Origin: JBOGGX01 sp050744245
GTDB lineage: Bacteria > Actinomycetota > Acidimicrobiia > Acidimicrobiales > JBOGGX01
Direction of reading: 5' to 3'
Assembly (NCBI GenBank): GCA_050744245.1
Contig: JBOGGX010000216.1
Span: forward strand, 1-20,599
DNA: 20,599 nucleotides
Shown: one piece after another, positions 1 to 9,765 of the stretch
Layout of the letters: every line of letters begins with the position of its first letter
Numbering within the stretch: position 1 is the first letter of the stretch
Program-made: the position numbers and the translations under genes
The notes under the pieces: model-generated
Databases searched by the model: none
What the model saw: the letters and a program-made list of their open reading frames with translations, nothing else
Told to the model about the DNA's origin: nothing

Positions 1-23
1 GCCGCACCGCTCGCTCGGGGCAT
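1..23 (-). CDS. 5' end of an unidentified gene running off the left edge
   Basis: Only the first seven codons are inside the window (reading MPRASGA), so no function can be given. The start is supported by an ATG at 23-21 preceded by a good Shine-Dalgarno sequence (AAGGAG, 33-28) with a short 4-nt spacer, and by a promoter-like pair further upstream at 54-82. It follows the DUF167 gene on the same strand after a 67-bp gap. The call is inferred from these signals alone; a chance SD-ATG pair is possible. Confidence 0.4.
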
Positions 24-53
24 CGCACTCCTTCGCGCGCCAAAGGGTGTCGC

Positions 54-82
54 ATGCTACGGACGAGGCCGGTGAATTACAA
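54..82 (-). promoter_or_regulatory. Candidate sigma-70-type promoter for the gene starting at 23
   Basis: On the minus strand TTGTAA (82-77) is followed after exactly 17 nt by TAGCAT (59-54). These resemble -35 and -10 elements. A start site about 7 nt downstream would leave a leader of roughly 25 nt that contains the AAGGAG ribosome site. The stretch is less GC-rich than its surroundings. It lies just after the DUF167 stop codon. This is pattern matching only. Confidence 0.4.
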
Positions 83-90
83 ACCTCGGA

Positions 91-441
91 TTACCCCCGG
101 GCGCGTCGATCCGCGGGGCGGTCGCCCCGCCGGCGGCTGGCGTCGACCAGGTCGCCGAGGGTCCGGTCGAACGCCTCCGGGTCGACCCCGGCGAGCAGGA
201 ACCGCTTCGACCGGCTCTTCTCCCCGGCGACCAGCGCGACCTTGTTCTCGGCCACGCCGAACTCGACCGCCAGCTCCTCGATCAACGCCTGGTTGGCCCG
301 GCCGTGCTCCGGGGGCGCCGCCACCCTGACCTTGAGCGCCGCTCCGTGGCGGCCCGTGATCTGGGTCCGACCGGCGCCGGGTTGGGCGTGGACGTTGAGG
401 ACCACGCCGTCGTCGGTGACTTCGTAGAGGTCGTCCACCAT
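91..441 (-). CDS. DUF167 / YggU family protein
   Basis: This encodes a 116-residue protein of the DUF167 (YggU) family, a small conserved alpha/beta fold of unsettled function. The family signature is visible: HAQPGAGRTQI near residue 18, the LKVRVAAPPEHGRANQAL block near residues 36-53, and a VALVAGEKSRSKRFLL stretch near residues 68-83. The length is close to the family norm of about 100, with a basic Arg-rich tail. The ATG at 441 lies 56 bp from the divergent ileS start. YggU often sits next to YggT in bacterial genomes; here yggT is about 5 kb away, beyond ileS, on the same strand. No strong ribosome site is seen. Family assignment is firm; the biochemical role is unknown. Confidence 0.85.
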   Translation of the reverse strand: MVDDLYEVTDDGVVLNVHAQPGAGRTQITGRHGAALKVRVAAPPEHGRANQALIEELAVEFGVAENKVALVAGEKSRSKRFLLAGVDPEAFDRTLGDLVDASRRRGDRPADRRARG

Positions 442-497
442 CGCGACGGGACCCTATATGGATCGGAGCGATGGGACGGCTCCAATACGCTGGCGGA
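442..497. promoter_or_regulatory. Divergent intergenic region between DUF167 gene and ileS
   Basis: This 56-bp gap must hold the start signals for ileS and perhaps for the DUF167 gene. The only AT-rich motif is CTATATGG (454-461), which gives a TATATG -10-like element towards ileS and TATAGG towards the DUF167 gene. No convincing -35 partner is seen on either side. It is too short for a T-box leader, so the tRNA-sensing control of ileS known in other actinobacteria is not visible here. The ileS ribosome site is weak. Confidence 0.3.
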
Positions 498-3620
<3,123 letters not shown>

Positions 3621-3629
3621 AACGACGGA

Positions 3630-4016
3630 ATGCTCGACCCGCGCGTGCGCGACGCCGCGTCCGGCCCCAACTTCGGCGCGCTCTCCACGCTGCTGCCCGA
3701 CGGCACGCCGCAGACCAACGTCATGTGGGTCGGCCACGACGACGACCACCTCCTGATCAACACCGAGGTCCACCGGCAGAAGTACAAGAACATCCGGCGG
3801 GACCCGAGGGTCTCCGTCGCCATCTGGCCGCGCGACGACCCCTACTCGTTCACCGAGGTGCGCGGGGTCGTCGTCGACGAGGTGCGGGGGCCGGACGCGG
3901 TGGCCCACATCCGGGCCCTGTCGATGAAGTACAACGGCCGCGACTACGACCTGTCGCGGATCAGGTCGGAGCGGGTGATCCTGAAGATCGAGCCGACCCG
4001 GGTGGTGGTCGGTTAG
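3630..4016 (+). CDS. PPOX-class F420-dependent oxidoreductase (split beta-barrel)
   Basis: This 128-residue protein belongs to the pyridoxamine-5'-phosphate-oxidase-like split beta-barrel superfamily. Within it, the closest match by eye is the small actinobacterial F420-binding group (Rv1155-like). Visible features are LSTLLPDGTPQTNVMWV near residues 18-34, the strand DDHLLINTEVHRQKYKNIRR carrying the basic cofactor-binding patch, the DPRVSVAIWP strand, and the FTEVRG strand. These proteins act as dimers on small redox substrates; the substrate cannot be told from the sequence. The gene begins 9 nt after the ileS stop, on the same strand, with a weak ribosome site, which suggests coupling to ileS. 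Use of F420 rather than FMN is inferred from the family. Confidence 0.85.
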   Translation: MLDPRVRDAASGPNFGALSTLLPDGTPQTNVMWVGHDDDHLLINTEVHRQKYKNIRRDPRVSVAIWPRDDPYSFTEVRGVVVDEVRGPDAVAHIRALSMKYNGRDYDLSRIRSERVILKIEPTRVVVG

Positions 4017-4140
4017 ACCGCCCGCATGCGGTTGCGGGGCTTCTCCTCGACCTCGGCCCGGCCCAAGCGGGCCAGAACCGGGGGGCGCAGCATCCAAGGG
4101 TCGGCGGGGGTCCCCGTTCCGGTGCCGGTCATCGCCTCGG
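4017..4140. terminator. Convergent intergenic region with candidate bidirectional terminator
   Basis: The F420-type gene and divIVA converge on this 124-bp gap. It holds a perfect 10-bp palindrome, CCGCATGCGG (4022-4031), and a second hairpin with arms GGCCCG (4055-4060) and CGGGCC (4068-4073) around a 7-nt loop. Neither is followed by a run of T on either strand. They could slow or stop transcription in both directions, as stem-only terminators do in GC-rich genomes. I see no gene in the gap. Confidence 0.35.
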
Positions 4141-5148
4141 TCAGCGGCGCTCGAACCGACGTCTGGGCTTCGGGTCGTCGTCCTGGTCGAACGGCGACAC
4201 CACATCGGCGGCCGCGGCCGGATCGGCCGCCGACGTCGGCGGGTCGTCGCCCATGGCCCGGCGCAGCTCCGACAGGTAGGGATCGCCGCCCCCCTCGACC
4301 AGGTGAACGGCGGTGGGCAGGCCGTCGTTGACCGGCTCCGGGCCCTGGGCGAACCGGGCCCAGGACTCGTCGTCGTCGTCGTCGGTGCCGCGGGCGGTCG
4401 GACGGTCGGGCCGCGGCCGCGATCCCTCGTCGGGCTCCTCGGTCGCCTGCTCCGCCTGCGGAGCGGATTCGGCCGCGGCGCCGTTGGACTCGGGCGGGCG
4501 ACGCGTGCCGGACATGCCGCGGGCGAAGGCGGGAAGGGCGGCGTCGCTGAGCTCAGGGCCGGTCGTGGTTTGCAGACCCTCGGGATCGTCGAGCAGCCGC
4601 TCGAACTCGGCCAACGAGGCCCGGAGCCTGGCCCGCTGGTCGTCGGCATGACGGGTGAGCGCCTCGACGTCGTCCTGCAGCGACGACCGGGCCGCCTCGA
4701 GCCGCCTGACCTCGCCGGCGATCTCCGTCTCGGCCTCGTTCCGCAGCCGCTCGATCTCGACATCGGCCTCGGTGTGCATCCGCTGCGATCGGTCGGTGGC
4801 CTCGGCGACGAGCCCGTCGGCGTCGTCCTGGGCCTCCTTCATCGCCTGGTCGACAAAGCGCTGGGCCATGGCCAGCGTGCGGCTCAGCTGCTCGGTCTCC
4901 TGGGCCGGGGTCATGGCCGCCGGCGACCCGGCGGCCATGTCGGGCACCCCCTCCCTGACCCGCTTCTCGAGCTCGGCCGCCCGTCGCTCCGCCGTGGCCG
5001 CCCGCTCGGTGAGCTGCTCGACGCGCTCCTGGAGTTGGCCGACCCCGACCGCCATGCGCTCGAGGAAGTCGTCGACCTCGTCCGGGTCGTAGCCGCGCAC
5101 CTTGAGCGGGAACTCGACCTCGTTGATCACCTGCGGGGTGATGTCCAT
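4141..5148 (-). CDS. divIVA: DivIVA / Wag31-type polar growth and septum-site protein
   Basis: This is a 335-residue DivIVA-family coiled-coil protein. The N-terminal membrane-curvature-binding module is clear: EFPLKVRGYDPDEVDDFLER at residues 12-31, with Phe13 and Arg18-Gly19-Tyr20 in the conserved positions. Long coiled-coil stretches run from about 32 to 66 and about 85 to 195. A disordered acidic and Pro-rich region follows, including a DDDDDE run, and a basic end (RRRFERR). In actinobacteria DivIVA gathers at poles and septa and directs peptidoglycan synthesis. It is the last gene of the cluster, 61 bp after yggT. No clear ribosome site precedes the ATG; a TACCAT element 9 nt upstream raises the chance of a leaderless transcript. 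Family confidence is high. Confidence 0.95.
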   Translation of the reverse strand: MDITPQVINEVEFPLKVRGYDPDEVDDFLERMAVGVGQLQERVEQLTERAATAERRAAELEKRVREGVPDMAAGSPAAMTPAQETEQLSRTLAMAQRFVDQAMKEAQDDADGLVAEATDRSQRMHTEADVEIERLRNEAETEIAGEVRRLEAARSSLQDDVEALTRHADDQRARLRASLAEFERLLDDPEGLQTTTGPELSDAALPAFARGMSGTRRPPESNGAAAESAPQAEQATEEPDEGSRPRPDRPTARGTDDDDDESWARFAQGPEPVNDGLPTAVHLVEGGGDPYLSELRRAMGDDPPTSAADPAAAADVVSPFDQDDDPKPRRRFERR

Positions 5149-5209
5149 GGGTGTCGATGGTAGCCAGGGGCGCGCGGGCGGTGGCGGAGGCTCGGCCCGC
5201 CCGGTCCGC

Positions 5210-5464
5210 TCAGCACACGATGGGCAGCAGGATGAGCTGGATGGCGAAGAAGACGAGGATCGGCGACAGGTCGATGGCGGCCCCGCCGAGCCGGATCGGA
5301 GGGATCAGGCGGCGCAGCGGTTCGAGGATCGGGTCGGTGAGCTTGCGCAGGAATTCGTAGACGCCGGCCAGCGCGCTTCCGCCGGACATCGGGAACCAGG
5401 ACAGGATGATCCTGCCGAAGAGGACGAAGATGTAGACCTGAAGGACCCAGCAGAGGATGCCCAT
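5210..5464 (-). CDS. yggT: YggT family membrane protein
   Basis: This is an 84-residue integral membrane protein of the YggT (YlmG) family. Two hydrophobic helices are seen, at residues 2-24 and about 65-83, flanking a loop with the signature FLRKLTDPILEPLRRLIPP. YlmG homologues lie beside ylmF/sepF in many Gram-positive bacteria and are linked to division or nucleoid/plastid partitioning, but the molecular role is unsettled. Here it begins 10 nt after the sepF stop. The bases just before ATG read CCCTCCTTCT, the reverse of a ribosome site, so initiation probably depends on ribosomes finishing sepF. Length and topology match the family. Confidence 0.93.
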   Translation of the reverse strand: MGILCWVLQVYIFVLFGRIILSWFPMSGGSALAGVYEFLRKLTDPILEPLRRLIPPIRLGGAAIDLSPILVFFAIQLILLPIVC

Positions 5465-5474
5465 AGAAGGAGGG

Positions 5475-6062
5475 TCAAGCGTACTTACCGCGTTCGAGGC
5501 GCCGTCGCTCCTCGGCCGAAACCTCCACGTTGGTCGGGGTGATCAGGTACACCTGGTTGGCCACCTTCTCCATCGAGCCGCCCAGCCCGTAACACAGGCC
5601 GCTGGCGAAGTCGATGAGCCGGCGGGACAGGTCTCGATCGGCGCCCTGCAGGTTCATGATCACCGGGTTGTTGGTCTTGAACCGGTCGGCGACCTCCTGG
5701 GCGTCGTTGAACGACGACGGCGCGATCACCTGCGGCTTGGCCGTGGCCGTCGCCGGCAGCGGCCGGACCACGCCACGCGACCGAACCGGGCCGACCGCAC
5801 CGATCCCGCTGGCCGGGCCGATGCGCTCGGGACCGGGCCCGGCCTCGACCGGCTGGGGCGACAGCTGGCGCACCGATCCGTAGCCTGCCGCCGCCGGTGC
5901 CTGGGCCGCCGCCGGGGCCTGGGCCGCGGCCGACGGATAGTCGGCCCTGGGGGTGCGCGCGGACTCCTGGGGCGTCGGCCCCGGGTCGGGCACGTAGTCG
6001 TCGTACTCCTCGTCAGGCCCGAGACCCAGGTAGAGCATCGCCTTCTTCCAGACAGATGCCAT
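5475..6062 (-). CDS. sepF: Cell division protein SepF
   Basis: This 195-residue protein is SepF, which binds the FtsZ C-terminus and attaches the Z-ring to the membrane. The N-terminal amphipathic helix begins MASVWKKAMLYLGLG. A linker of about 85 residues rich in Ala, Pro and Gly follows, with a short tandem repeat of AQAPAA. The C-terminal SepF fold (about residues 108-184) is clear: FNDAQEVADRFKTNNPVIMN, then DRDLSRRLIDFASGLCYGL, ending VANQVYLITPTNVEVS. No ftsA is present among these genes, so SepF is presumably the main membrane tether, as in other actinobacteria. It starts 98 bp after yggS, a gap large enough for its own promoter. A weak GAAGGGA ribosome site lies about 10 nt before the ATG. 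Confidence 0.96.
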   Translation of the reverse strand: MASVWKKAMLYLGLGPDEEYDDYVPDPGPTPQESARTPRADYPSAAAQAPAAAQAPAAAGYGSVRQLSPQPVEAGPGPERIGPASGIGAVGPVRSRGVVRPLPATATAKPQVIAPSSFNDAQEVADRFKTNNPVIMNLQGADRDLSRRLIDFASGLCYGLGGSMEKVANQVYLITPTNVEVSAEERRRLERGKYA

Positions 6063-6160
6063 GTCGTGTCAGTCCCTTCGGTGTTCTCAACCGACAACCC
6101 TAGTGTTCGCCAGGCGTGACATCCGTGCTACTCGGCCTCCAGCCCGTAGCGCTTGGAGGC
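6063..6160 (-). promoter_or_regulatory. yggS-sepF gap with stem-loop and possible sepF promoter
   Basis: Directly after the yggS stop is an inverted repeat with arms GCCTCCA (6135-6141) and TGGAGGC (6154-6160), a 7-bp stem with a 12-nt loop. It could be a weak terminator or a processing hairpin; no T-run follows. Downstream the strand becomes less GC-rich (CACTAGGGTTG), offering TAGGGT as a -10-like element ahead of sepF, without a good -35 at normal spacing. This suggests that sepF-yggT-divIVA may be partly uncoupled from the upstream genes. Confidence 0.3.
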
Positions 6161-6823
6161 TCAGCGGGGGCCGAACAGGGCGGTGCCGAGCCTGATCATC
6201 GTCGCCCCCTCGGCCACCGCGGCCTCCAGGTCGTGGCTCATCCCGTAGGAGCGCTCGGGCAGCCCCAGCCGGTCGGCCAGGTCCCGCACCGACCGGAAGG
6301 CGCGGTGAGCCAGGTCCGGCGACCCGATGGGCGCCACCGCCATCAGGCCCCTGACGTCGAGCCCGAGCCCGGCCGGCCCGAGCTCGGCGACCAGGCGGGG
6401 CACGTCGCCCGGCAGGCATCCTCCCCGCGCCGGGTCGTCGGTCAGGTTGACCTGCACCAGCACCGCGGCCCCGGCGTCCCGCCCGGCGATCTCGACGCCC
6501 AGCCGCACCCGGTCGACGCTCTGGTAGAGGTCGACGTACGGCGCCACCACGCGCACCTTGTTGCGCTGGAGTTGGCCGACGAAGTGGATCGTCACCGACG
6601 TCGGGTCGGCCACGGCCTGCGCCTTCACCACCAGCTCCTTGGCGTAGTTCTCGCCGACATCGACGAGACCGGCGGCGACCGCCGCCCGCACCGCATCGAC
6701 CCCGAAACCCTTGGTGACGGCCACGACCCGCACCCGGTCTGGATCGCCGCCCGCGGCGACGATCCGACCGCGGACGATCTCCAACCGGGCGGCCACGTCG
6801 TCGGCCACGGCGGGCTGGCTCAT
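6161..6823 (-). CDS. yggS: YggS/PROSC family pyridoxal-phosphate homeostasis protein
   Basis: This 220-residue single-domain TIM-barrel protein binds pyridoxal 5'-phosphate and buffers vitamin B6 and amino-acid pools. It is not a known racemase despite its fold. Family blocks are clear: VVAVTKGFGVDAV with PLP-binding Lys38, GENYAKEL near 57-64, HFVGQLQRNK at 80-89, GLMAVAP near 160, and GMSHDLEAAVAEGATMIRLG near the C-terminus. The ATG at 6823 is chosen because GGTGGA lies 5 nt upstream; an in-frame ATG at 6835 would add four residues. In Gram-positive dcw clusters this gene is called ylmE and sits between ylmD (pgeF) and sepF, as here. It follows pgeF by 47 bp. Confidence 0.95.
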   Translation of the reverse strand: MSQPAVADDVAARLEIVRGRIVAAGGDPDRVRVVAVTKGFGVDAVRAAVAAGLVDVGENYAKELVVKAQAVADPTSVTIHFVGQLQRNKVRVVAPYVDLYQSVDRVRLGVEIAGRDAGAAVLVQVNLTDDPARGGCLPGDVPRLVAELGPAGLGLDVRGLMAVAPIGSPDLAHRAFRSVRDLADRLGLPERSYGMSHDLEAAVAEGATMIRLGTALFGPR

Positions 6824-6870
6824 GTGATCCACCATGTCACGGCCCGACGGGCTGACCTGACACGAGCGCC

Positions 6871-7545
6871 CTACTCCGAGCGCGGGTCCAACCACGCGAG
6901 TGCGGCCTGACGGCCGGTCTCGGCCCTGGCCCGGTGCGAGAACCACCGGTCGCCGCACGCGGTGCACGATCCGTCGTCGCGGACGTCGGCAACGCCCGCC
7001 CGGGCGAGCGCGGCATTGGTCGCCGCGGTCAGGTCGAGCGCCGGCGCCCCGGCCGAGGTGCGCCCCCTGACCTGGTCGCCGAGCGCTTCGGCGACGACGT
7101 CGAGATCGCCCGGTCCGAACTCGTAGCACTCGACCCTGATGCACGGCCCGATGACGGCCTCGACCGGTCGGCCGGGCGCCAGCCGCCCCATGGCCGCCAC
7201 CGTGGTCTCGATCACGCCGGCCGCAAGACCCCGCCAACCGGCGTGGGCCACACCGACCACGCCGTCACCGACGAGCACCACCGGCACGCAGTCGGCGGTG
7301 TGCACGGCCAGGGCCGCACCGCGCACGGCGGTGACCGCGGCATCGGCCCGGCGGCCGGCCCCTGCGCCCGGTTCGTCGACCACGACCACGTCGGCCCCGT
7401 GGACCTGTCGCAGCCAGGTCCACGGCAGGTCGACGACCGCCCGCCGGGCGGCCGCGAGCTCGCCGGCCGGACAACCGACGGCGAGGTCGCCGTGGCGCCG
7501 GTCGGTGAACCGGTAGCGAGGGCGGCCGGAAGTGGGTCTGGTGAT
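6871..7545 (-). CDS. pgeF: PgeF/YlmD-family peptidoglycan editing protein (YfiH domain), start unclear
   Basis: This is a YfiH/DUF152-domain protein. E. coli YfiH (PgeF) keeps L-Ser from replacing L-Ala in peptidoglycan precursors, and related proteins act as purine nucleosidases or adenosine deaminases. Catalytic-type residues are visible in QVHG (7407-7396), HTADCVPV and AHAGWRG; the end carries CTACGDRWFSHR. The start is a problem. The first GTG, at 7389, lies after QVHG and would remove that His. Conserved-looking sequence (RYRFTDRRHGDLAVG) continues upstream, but no ATG, GTG or TTG exists in frame before a stop at 7557-7555. I mark the CDS from an ATC at 7545 (224 residues), 17 nt after the ftsZ stop, as the best candidate. 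A sequence error or a shortened protein are alternatives. Confidence 0.8.
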   Translation of the reverse strand: MTRPTSGRPRYRFTDRRHGDLAVGCPAGELAAARRAVVDLPWTWLRQVHGADVVVVDEPGAGAGRRADAAVTAVRGAALAVHTADCVPVVLVGDGVVGVAHAGWRGLAAGVIETTVAAMGRLAPGRPVEAVIGPCIRVECYEFGPGDLDVVAEALGDQVRGRTSAGAPALDLTAATNAALARAGVADVRDDGSCTACGDRWFSHRARAETGRQAALAWLDPRSE

Positions 7546-7562
7546 CTCTCTTGCCTAGCGCA

Positions 7563-8627
7563 CTACCGGAGGAACGACGGCACGTCGAAGTCGTCGTCGT
7601 CGGCCGCGACATCCTCGTCCTCGCCGAAGATGTCGGGCCCACGCCGAGCCGCGCCTTCCTCTGCGCCCCGTCCCGTGTCCCAGCGGTCGAAGCCGGCGGC
7701 GATCACCGTCACCCGCACCTCGTCGCCCATCTCGTCGTCGATCACGGCGCCGAAGATGATGTTGGCGTCGGCGTGGGCGACGCCGTGGATGATCTCGGCC
7801 GCCTCGTTGACCTCGAACAGGCCGAGGTCGCTGCCGCCGCTGATGTTGAGCAGGACGCCCCGCGCCCCCTCGATCGACGCCTCCAGCAGCGGGCTGGAGA
7901 TGGCGGCCTTGGCCGCGGCCGGGGCCCGCCCCTCGCCCGACCCGTAGCCGATGCCCATGAGCGCCGAGCCGGCGTTGCTCATGATCATCTTGACGTCGGC
8001 GAAGTCGGTGTTGATCAGGCCGGGCGTGGTGATGAGGTCAGTGATCCCCTGCACGCCCTGGAGGAGCACCTCGTCGGCCATCTTGAAGGCGTTGAGCACC
8101 GAGGTCTTCTCGTTGGAGACGGTGAGCAGCCGATCGTTGGGGATGACGATCAGGGTGTCGACCTTCTCCTTGAGCTTCTGGATGCCCTGCTCGGCCTGCA
8201 CGGCGCGCCGGCGGCCCTCGAACCCGAACGGACGGGTCACCACCCCGATGGTAAGGGCGCCGATGCTCTTGGCCACCTCGGCCACCACCGGGCCGCCGCC
8301 GGTGCCGGTGCCGCCGCCTTTGCCTGCGGTGATGAAGACCATGTCGGCCCCCTTGAGGACCTCCTCGATCTCATCGCGGTGCTCCTCGGACGCCTGGCGG
8401 CCGACCTCGGGGTCGCTGCCGGCCCCGAGGCCACGGGTGAGGTCGCGGCCGATGTCCATCTTGACGTCGGCGTCGCTCATGAGCAGCGCCTGGGCGTCGG
8501 TGTTGACGGCGATGAACTCGACACCCTTGAGCCCGGCGTCGATCATGCGGTTGACGGCGTTGACGCCACCGCCCCCAATGCCGACGACCTTGATCACGGC
8601 CAGGTAGTTCTGCGGACTGCCGGTCAC
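7563..8627 (-). CDS. ftsZ: Cell division protein FtsZ
   Basis: FtsZ is the tubulin-like GTPase that forms the cytokinetic ring. The 354-residue product shows the nucleotide-binding VVGIGGGGVNAVNRMI (residues 14-29), the tubulin signature GGGTGTGGG (104-112), GVVTRPFGFEGRRR, and the T7 catalytic loop TDFADVKMIMSNAGSALMGI. A short acidic linker leads to a C-terminal peptide DDDFDVPSFLR, which SepF is expected to bind. GTG at 8627 is chosen because an excellent ribosome site GGAGGTGA (8639-8632) precedes it with 7 nt between GGAGG and the start. The FtsZ core also begins at once. A TTG at 8657 lies upstream of that site and is rejected. It has its own promoter-like gap after ftsQ. Confidence 0.98.
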   Translation of the reverse strand: MTGSPQNYLAVIKVVGIGGGGVNAVNRMIDAGLKGVEFIAVNTDAQALLMSDADVKMDIGRDLTRGLGAGSDPEVGRQASEEHRDEIEEVLKGADMVFITAGKGGGTGTGGGPVVAEVAKSIGALTIGVVTRPFGFEGRRRAVQAEQGIQKLKEKVDTLIVIPNDRLLTVSNEKTSVLNAFKMADEVLLQGVQGITDLITTPGLINTDFADVKMIMSNAGSALMGIGYGSGEGRAPAAAKAAISSPLLEASIEGARGVLLNISGGSDLGLFEVNEAAEIIHGVAHADANIIFGAVIDDEMGDEVRVTVIAAGFDRWDTGRGAEEGAARRGPDIFGEDEDVAADDDDFDVPSFLR

Positions 8628-8707
8628 CCTGTCACCTCCAACCTCCCCCAATCTCAACCTCTACTTGAGATCGAGAGTTATGTAAACCTCTTGTAGTGGG
8701 TGAGCAT
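8628..8707 (-). promoter_or_regulatory. ftsZ upstream region: promoter-like elements, inverted repeat and strong RBS
   Basis: This 80-bp gap between ftsQ and ftsZ is markedly AT-rich for the region. On the minus strand TTTACA (8686-8681) is followed after 17 nt by TAGAGG (8663-8658), a moderate -35/-10 pair. A perfect 6-bp inverted repeat, TCTCAA (8652-8657) and TTGAGA (8665-8670), brackets the -10-like element with 7 nt between the arms. It could be an operator or a hairpin in the leader. The ribosome site GGAGGTGA is at 8639-8632. A dedicated ftsZ promoter is common in actinobacteria, which fits, but the elements are read by eye. Confidence 0.45.
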
Positions 8708-9664
8708 TTACCCACATTCGGGGCGCTGAGTCAAGACCGGGGCGTCCGGCACCCGCACGTCGACCACCGCGATGCAGTTGGCCGGGGCCTGGGCCAGGAC
8801 GGCATCGGCCGCCACCAGCTTGGCGGCCACGTCGGTGGGCGGCCCGAGCCGCACCACGCCCGAGGGGTCGAGCCTCAGCTCGACCTGACCGTCACCCACG
8901 GGCGCCACGCCGAGCACGCGGGTGGCCAGCGACGACGGGAGCAACCGGGCCACCGCCAGGGCATCGACCGTGGCCGGCTCGAGCGCATCCCCGCCGGTGA
9001 CGGGGGGCACGGCGACCAGCGGAACCAGCCCCACCGGGGCCTCGGCCACGATCTCCATCACCCGACCGTCGGCCGACAGCACGGCCCACTCCCCCTCGTC
9101 GACCGGCGCCATCGCCACCGGCCGGCGCTCCTCGATGCGCACCACGACGGTGCCCGGCCAGTGCCGGACCGCCTCGGCCGTCGCCACCCACGGGAGGTCG
9201 TCCACGCGGCCGGCCACGGCGTCGAGGTCGACGTCGAGTAGAGGGTGGCCATGTGCGACCCCGGCGGCCTCGATCACCGCGGCGACCGGGGTGCGCTCGG
9301 CGCCGGCCACGGCCACCCGGTCGACGTCGAGCAGGGGCGTGCGGGTCATGAGCGCGCCGACGACCAGCACGGCGAACAGCCCGCCGGCGATGACGAGGAT
9401 GCGCAGCCGACGGCGTCCCTCCGCCCGGCGCACGGCGATGCGCCGGGCCCGGATGCGGGGATCGATCCCGGGCTCCGCAGACGGCGGGGCCGGCGGATCA
9501 TCGGTGAGCGGGCGCACCAGCCGCAGACCAACGGTGCGGTCGGGGTCGGCGTCGCGCCCGCTCAGGATGTCGAGGGTGGTGACGGGCACGGTCGGGTCGT
9601 GGAGGAGGTCGTGGAGGATGGCCATCCGGGCCGCCATCCGCTGGCGGCGCGCTCTCGCCGTCAT
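8708..9664 (-). CDS. ftsQ: Cell division protein FtsQ (POTRA domain)
   Basis: This 318-residue bitopic membrane protein is FtsQ, which joins the cytoplasmic ring to the periplasmic-side synthesis machinery with FtsL and FtsB/DivIC. A cytoplasmic basic region of about 85 residues is followed by a membrane helix (LRILVIAGGLFAVLVVGALM, about 86-105). Next comes the POTRA domain, beginning TPLLDVDRVAVAGAERTPVA and holding PLLDVDLDAV and WPGTVVVRIEERRPVA. The FtsQ beta domain completes it. ATG 9664 has GGGGGT upstream at short spacing. The same frame stays open through the repeats upstream, but that part looks non-coding. It is separated from murB by 276 bp. Confidence 0.93.
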   Translation of the reverse strand: MTARARRQRMAARMAILHDLLHDPTVPVTTLDILSGRDADPDRTVGLRLVRPLTDDPPAPPSAEPGIDPRIRARRIAVRRAEGRRRLRILVIAGGLFAVLVVGALMTRTPLLDVDRVAVAGAERTPVAAVIEAAGVAHGHPLLDVDLDAVAGRVDDLPWVATAEAVRHWPGTVVVRIEERRPVAMAPVDEGEWAVLSADGRVMEIVAEAPVGLVPLVAVPPVTGGDALEPATVDALAVARLLPSSLATRVLGVAPVGDGQVELRLDPSGVVRLGPPTDVAAKLVAADAVLAQAPANCIAVVDVRVPDAPVLTQRPECG

Positions 9665-9713
9665 TCGTGCACCCCCGGCTCGGCGACCCGCCAGCCCCCA
9701 AAATGACCAATAA

Positions 9714-9748
9714 GGACGCTGGGGTCCTCTATGCGGACCTGAGCGTCC
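9714..9748 (-). terminator. Nested stem-loop upstream of ftsQ, possible terminator or attenuator
   Basis: The element has outer arms GGACGCT (9714-9720) and AGCGTCC (9742-9748), a 2x2 internal loop, inner arms GGTCC (9723-9727) and GGACC (9735-9739), and a 7-nt loop. All 12 pairs are Watson-Crick. On the minus strand it is followed by TTATTGGTCATTTT, unusually T-rich here. That layout suits an imperfect intrinsic terminator or attenuator between murB and ftsQ. A protein-binding dyad is the alternative. Confidence 0.4.
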
Positions 9749-9765
9749 ACAAAGGACAGAAACGG

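Noticed and set aside
110..116. Substituted Asn in the MurE ATP loop (protein residues 110-118, TGTGGKTTT) as a sign of inactivity
   Set aside because: This position varies in active MurE proteins (for example Ser in mycobacteria). All other motifs are intact. Coordinates here refer to protein residues.
4364..4384. CGTCGTCGT-type microsatellite
   Set aside because: It is the codon run for the acidic DDDDDE stretch of the DivIVA tail, ordinary low-complexity coding sequence.
7389..7389. GTG 7389 as the pgeF start
   Set aside because: It would delete the QVHG motif and the conserved FTDR region, leaving a 172-residue protein shorter than the family. It remains possible only if the protein is degenerate.
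8628..8657. TTG at 8657 as the ftsZ start
   Set aside because: The translation would run through the strong GGAGGTGA site that serves GTG 8627, and would add a short non-conserved stretch.
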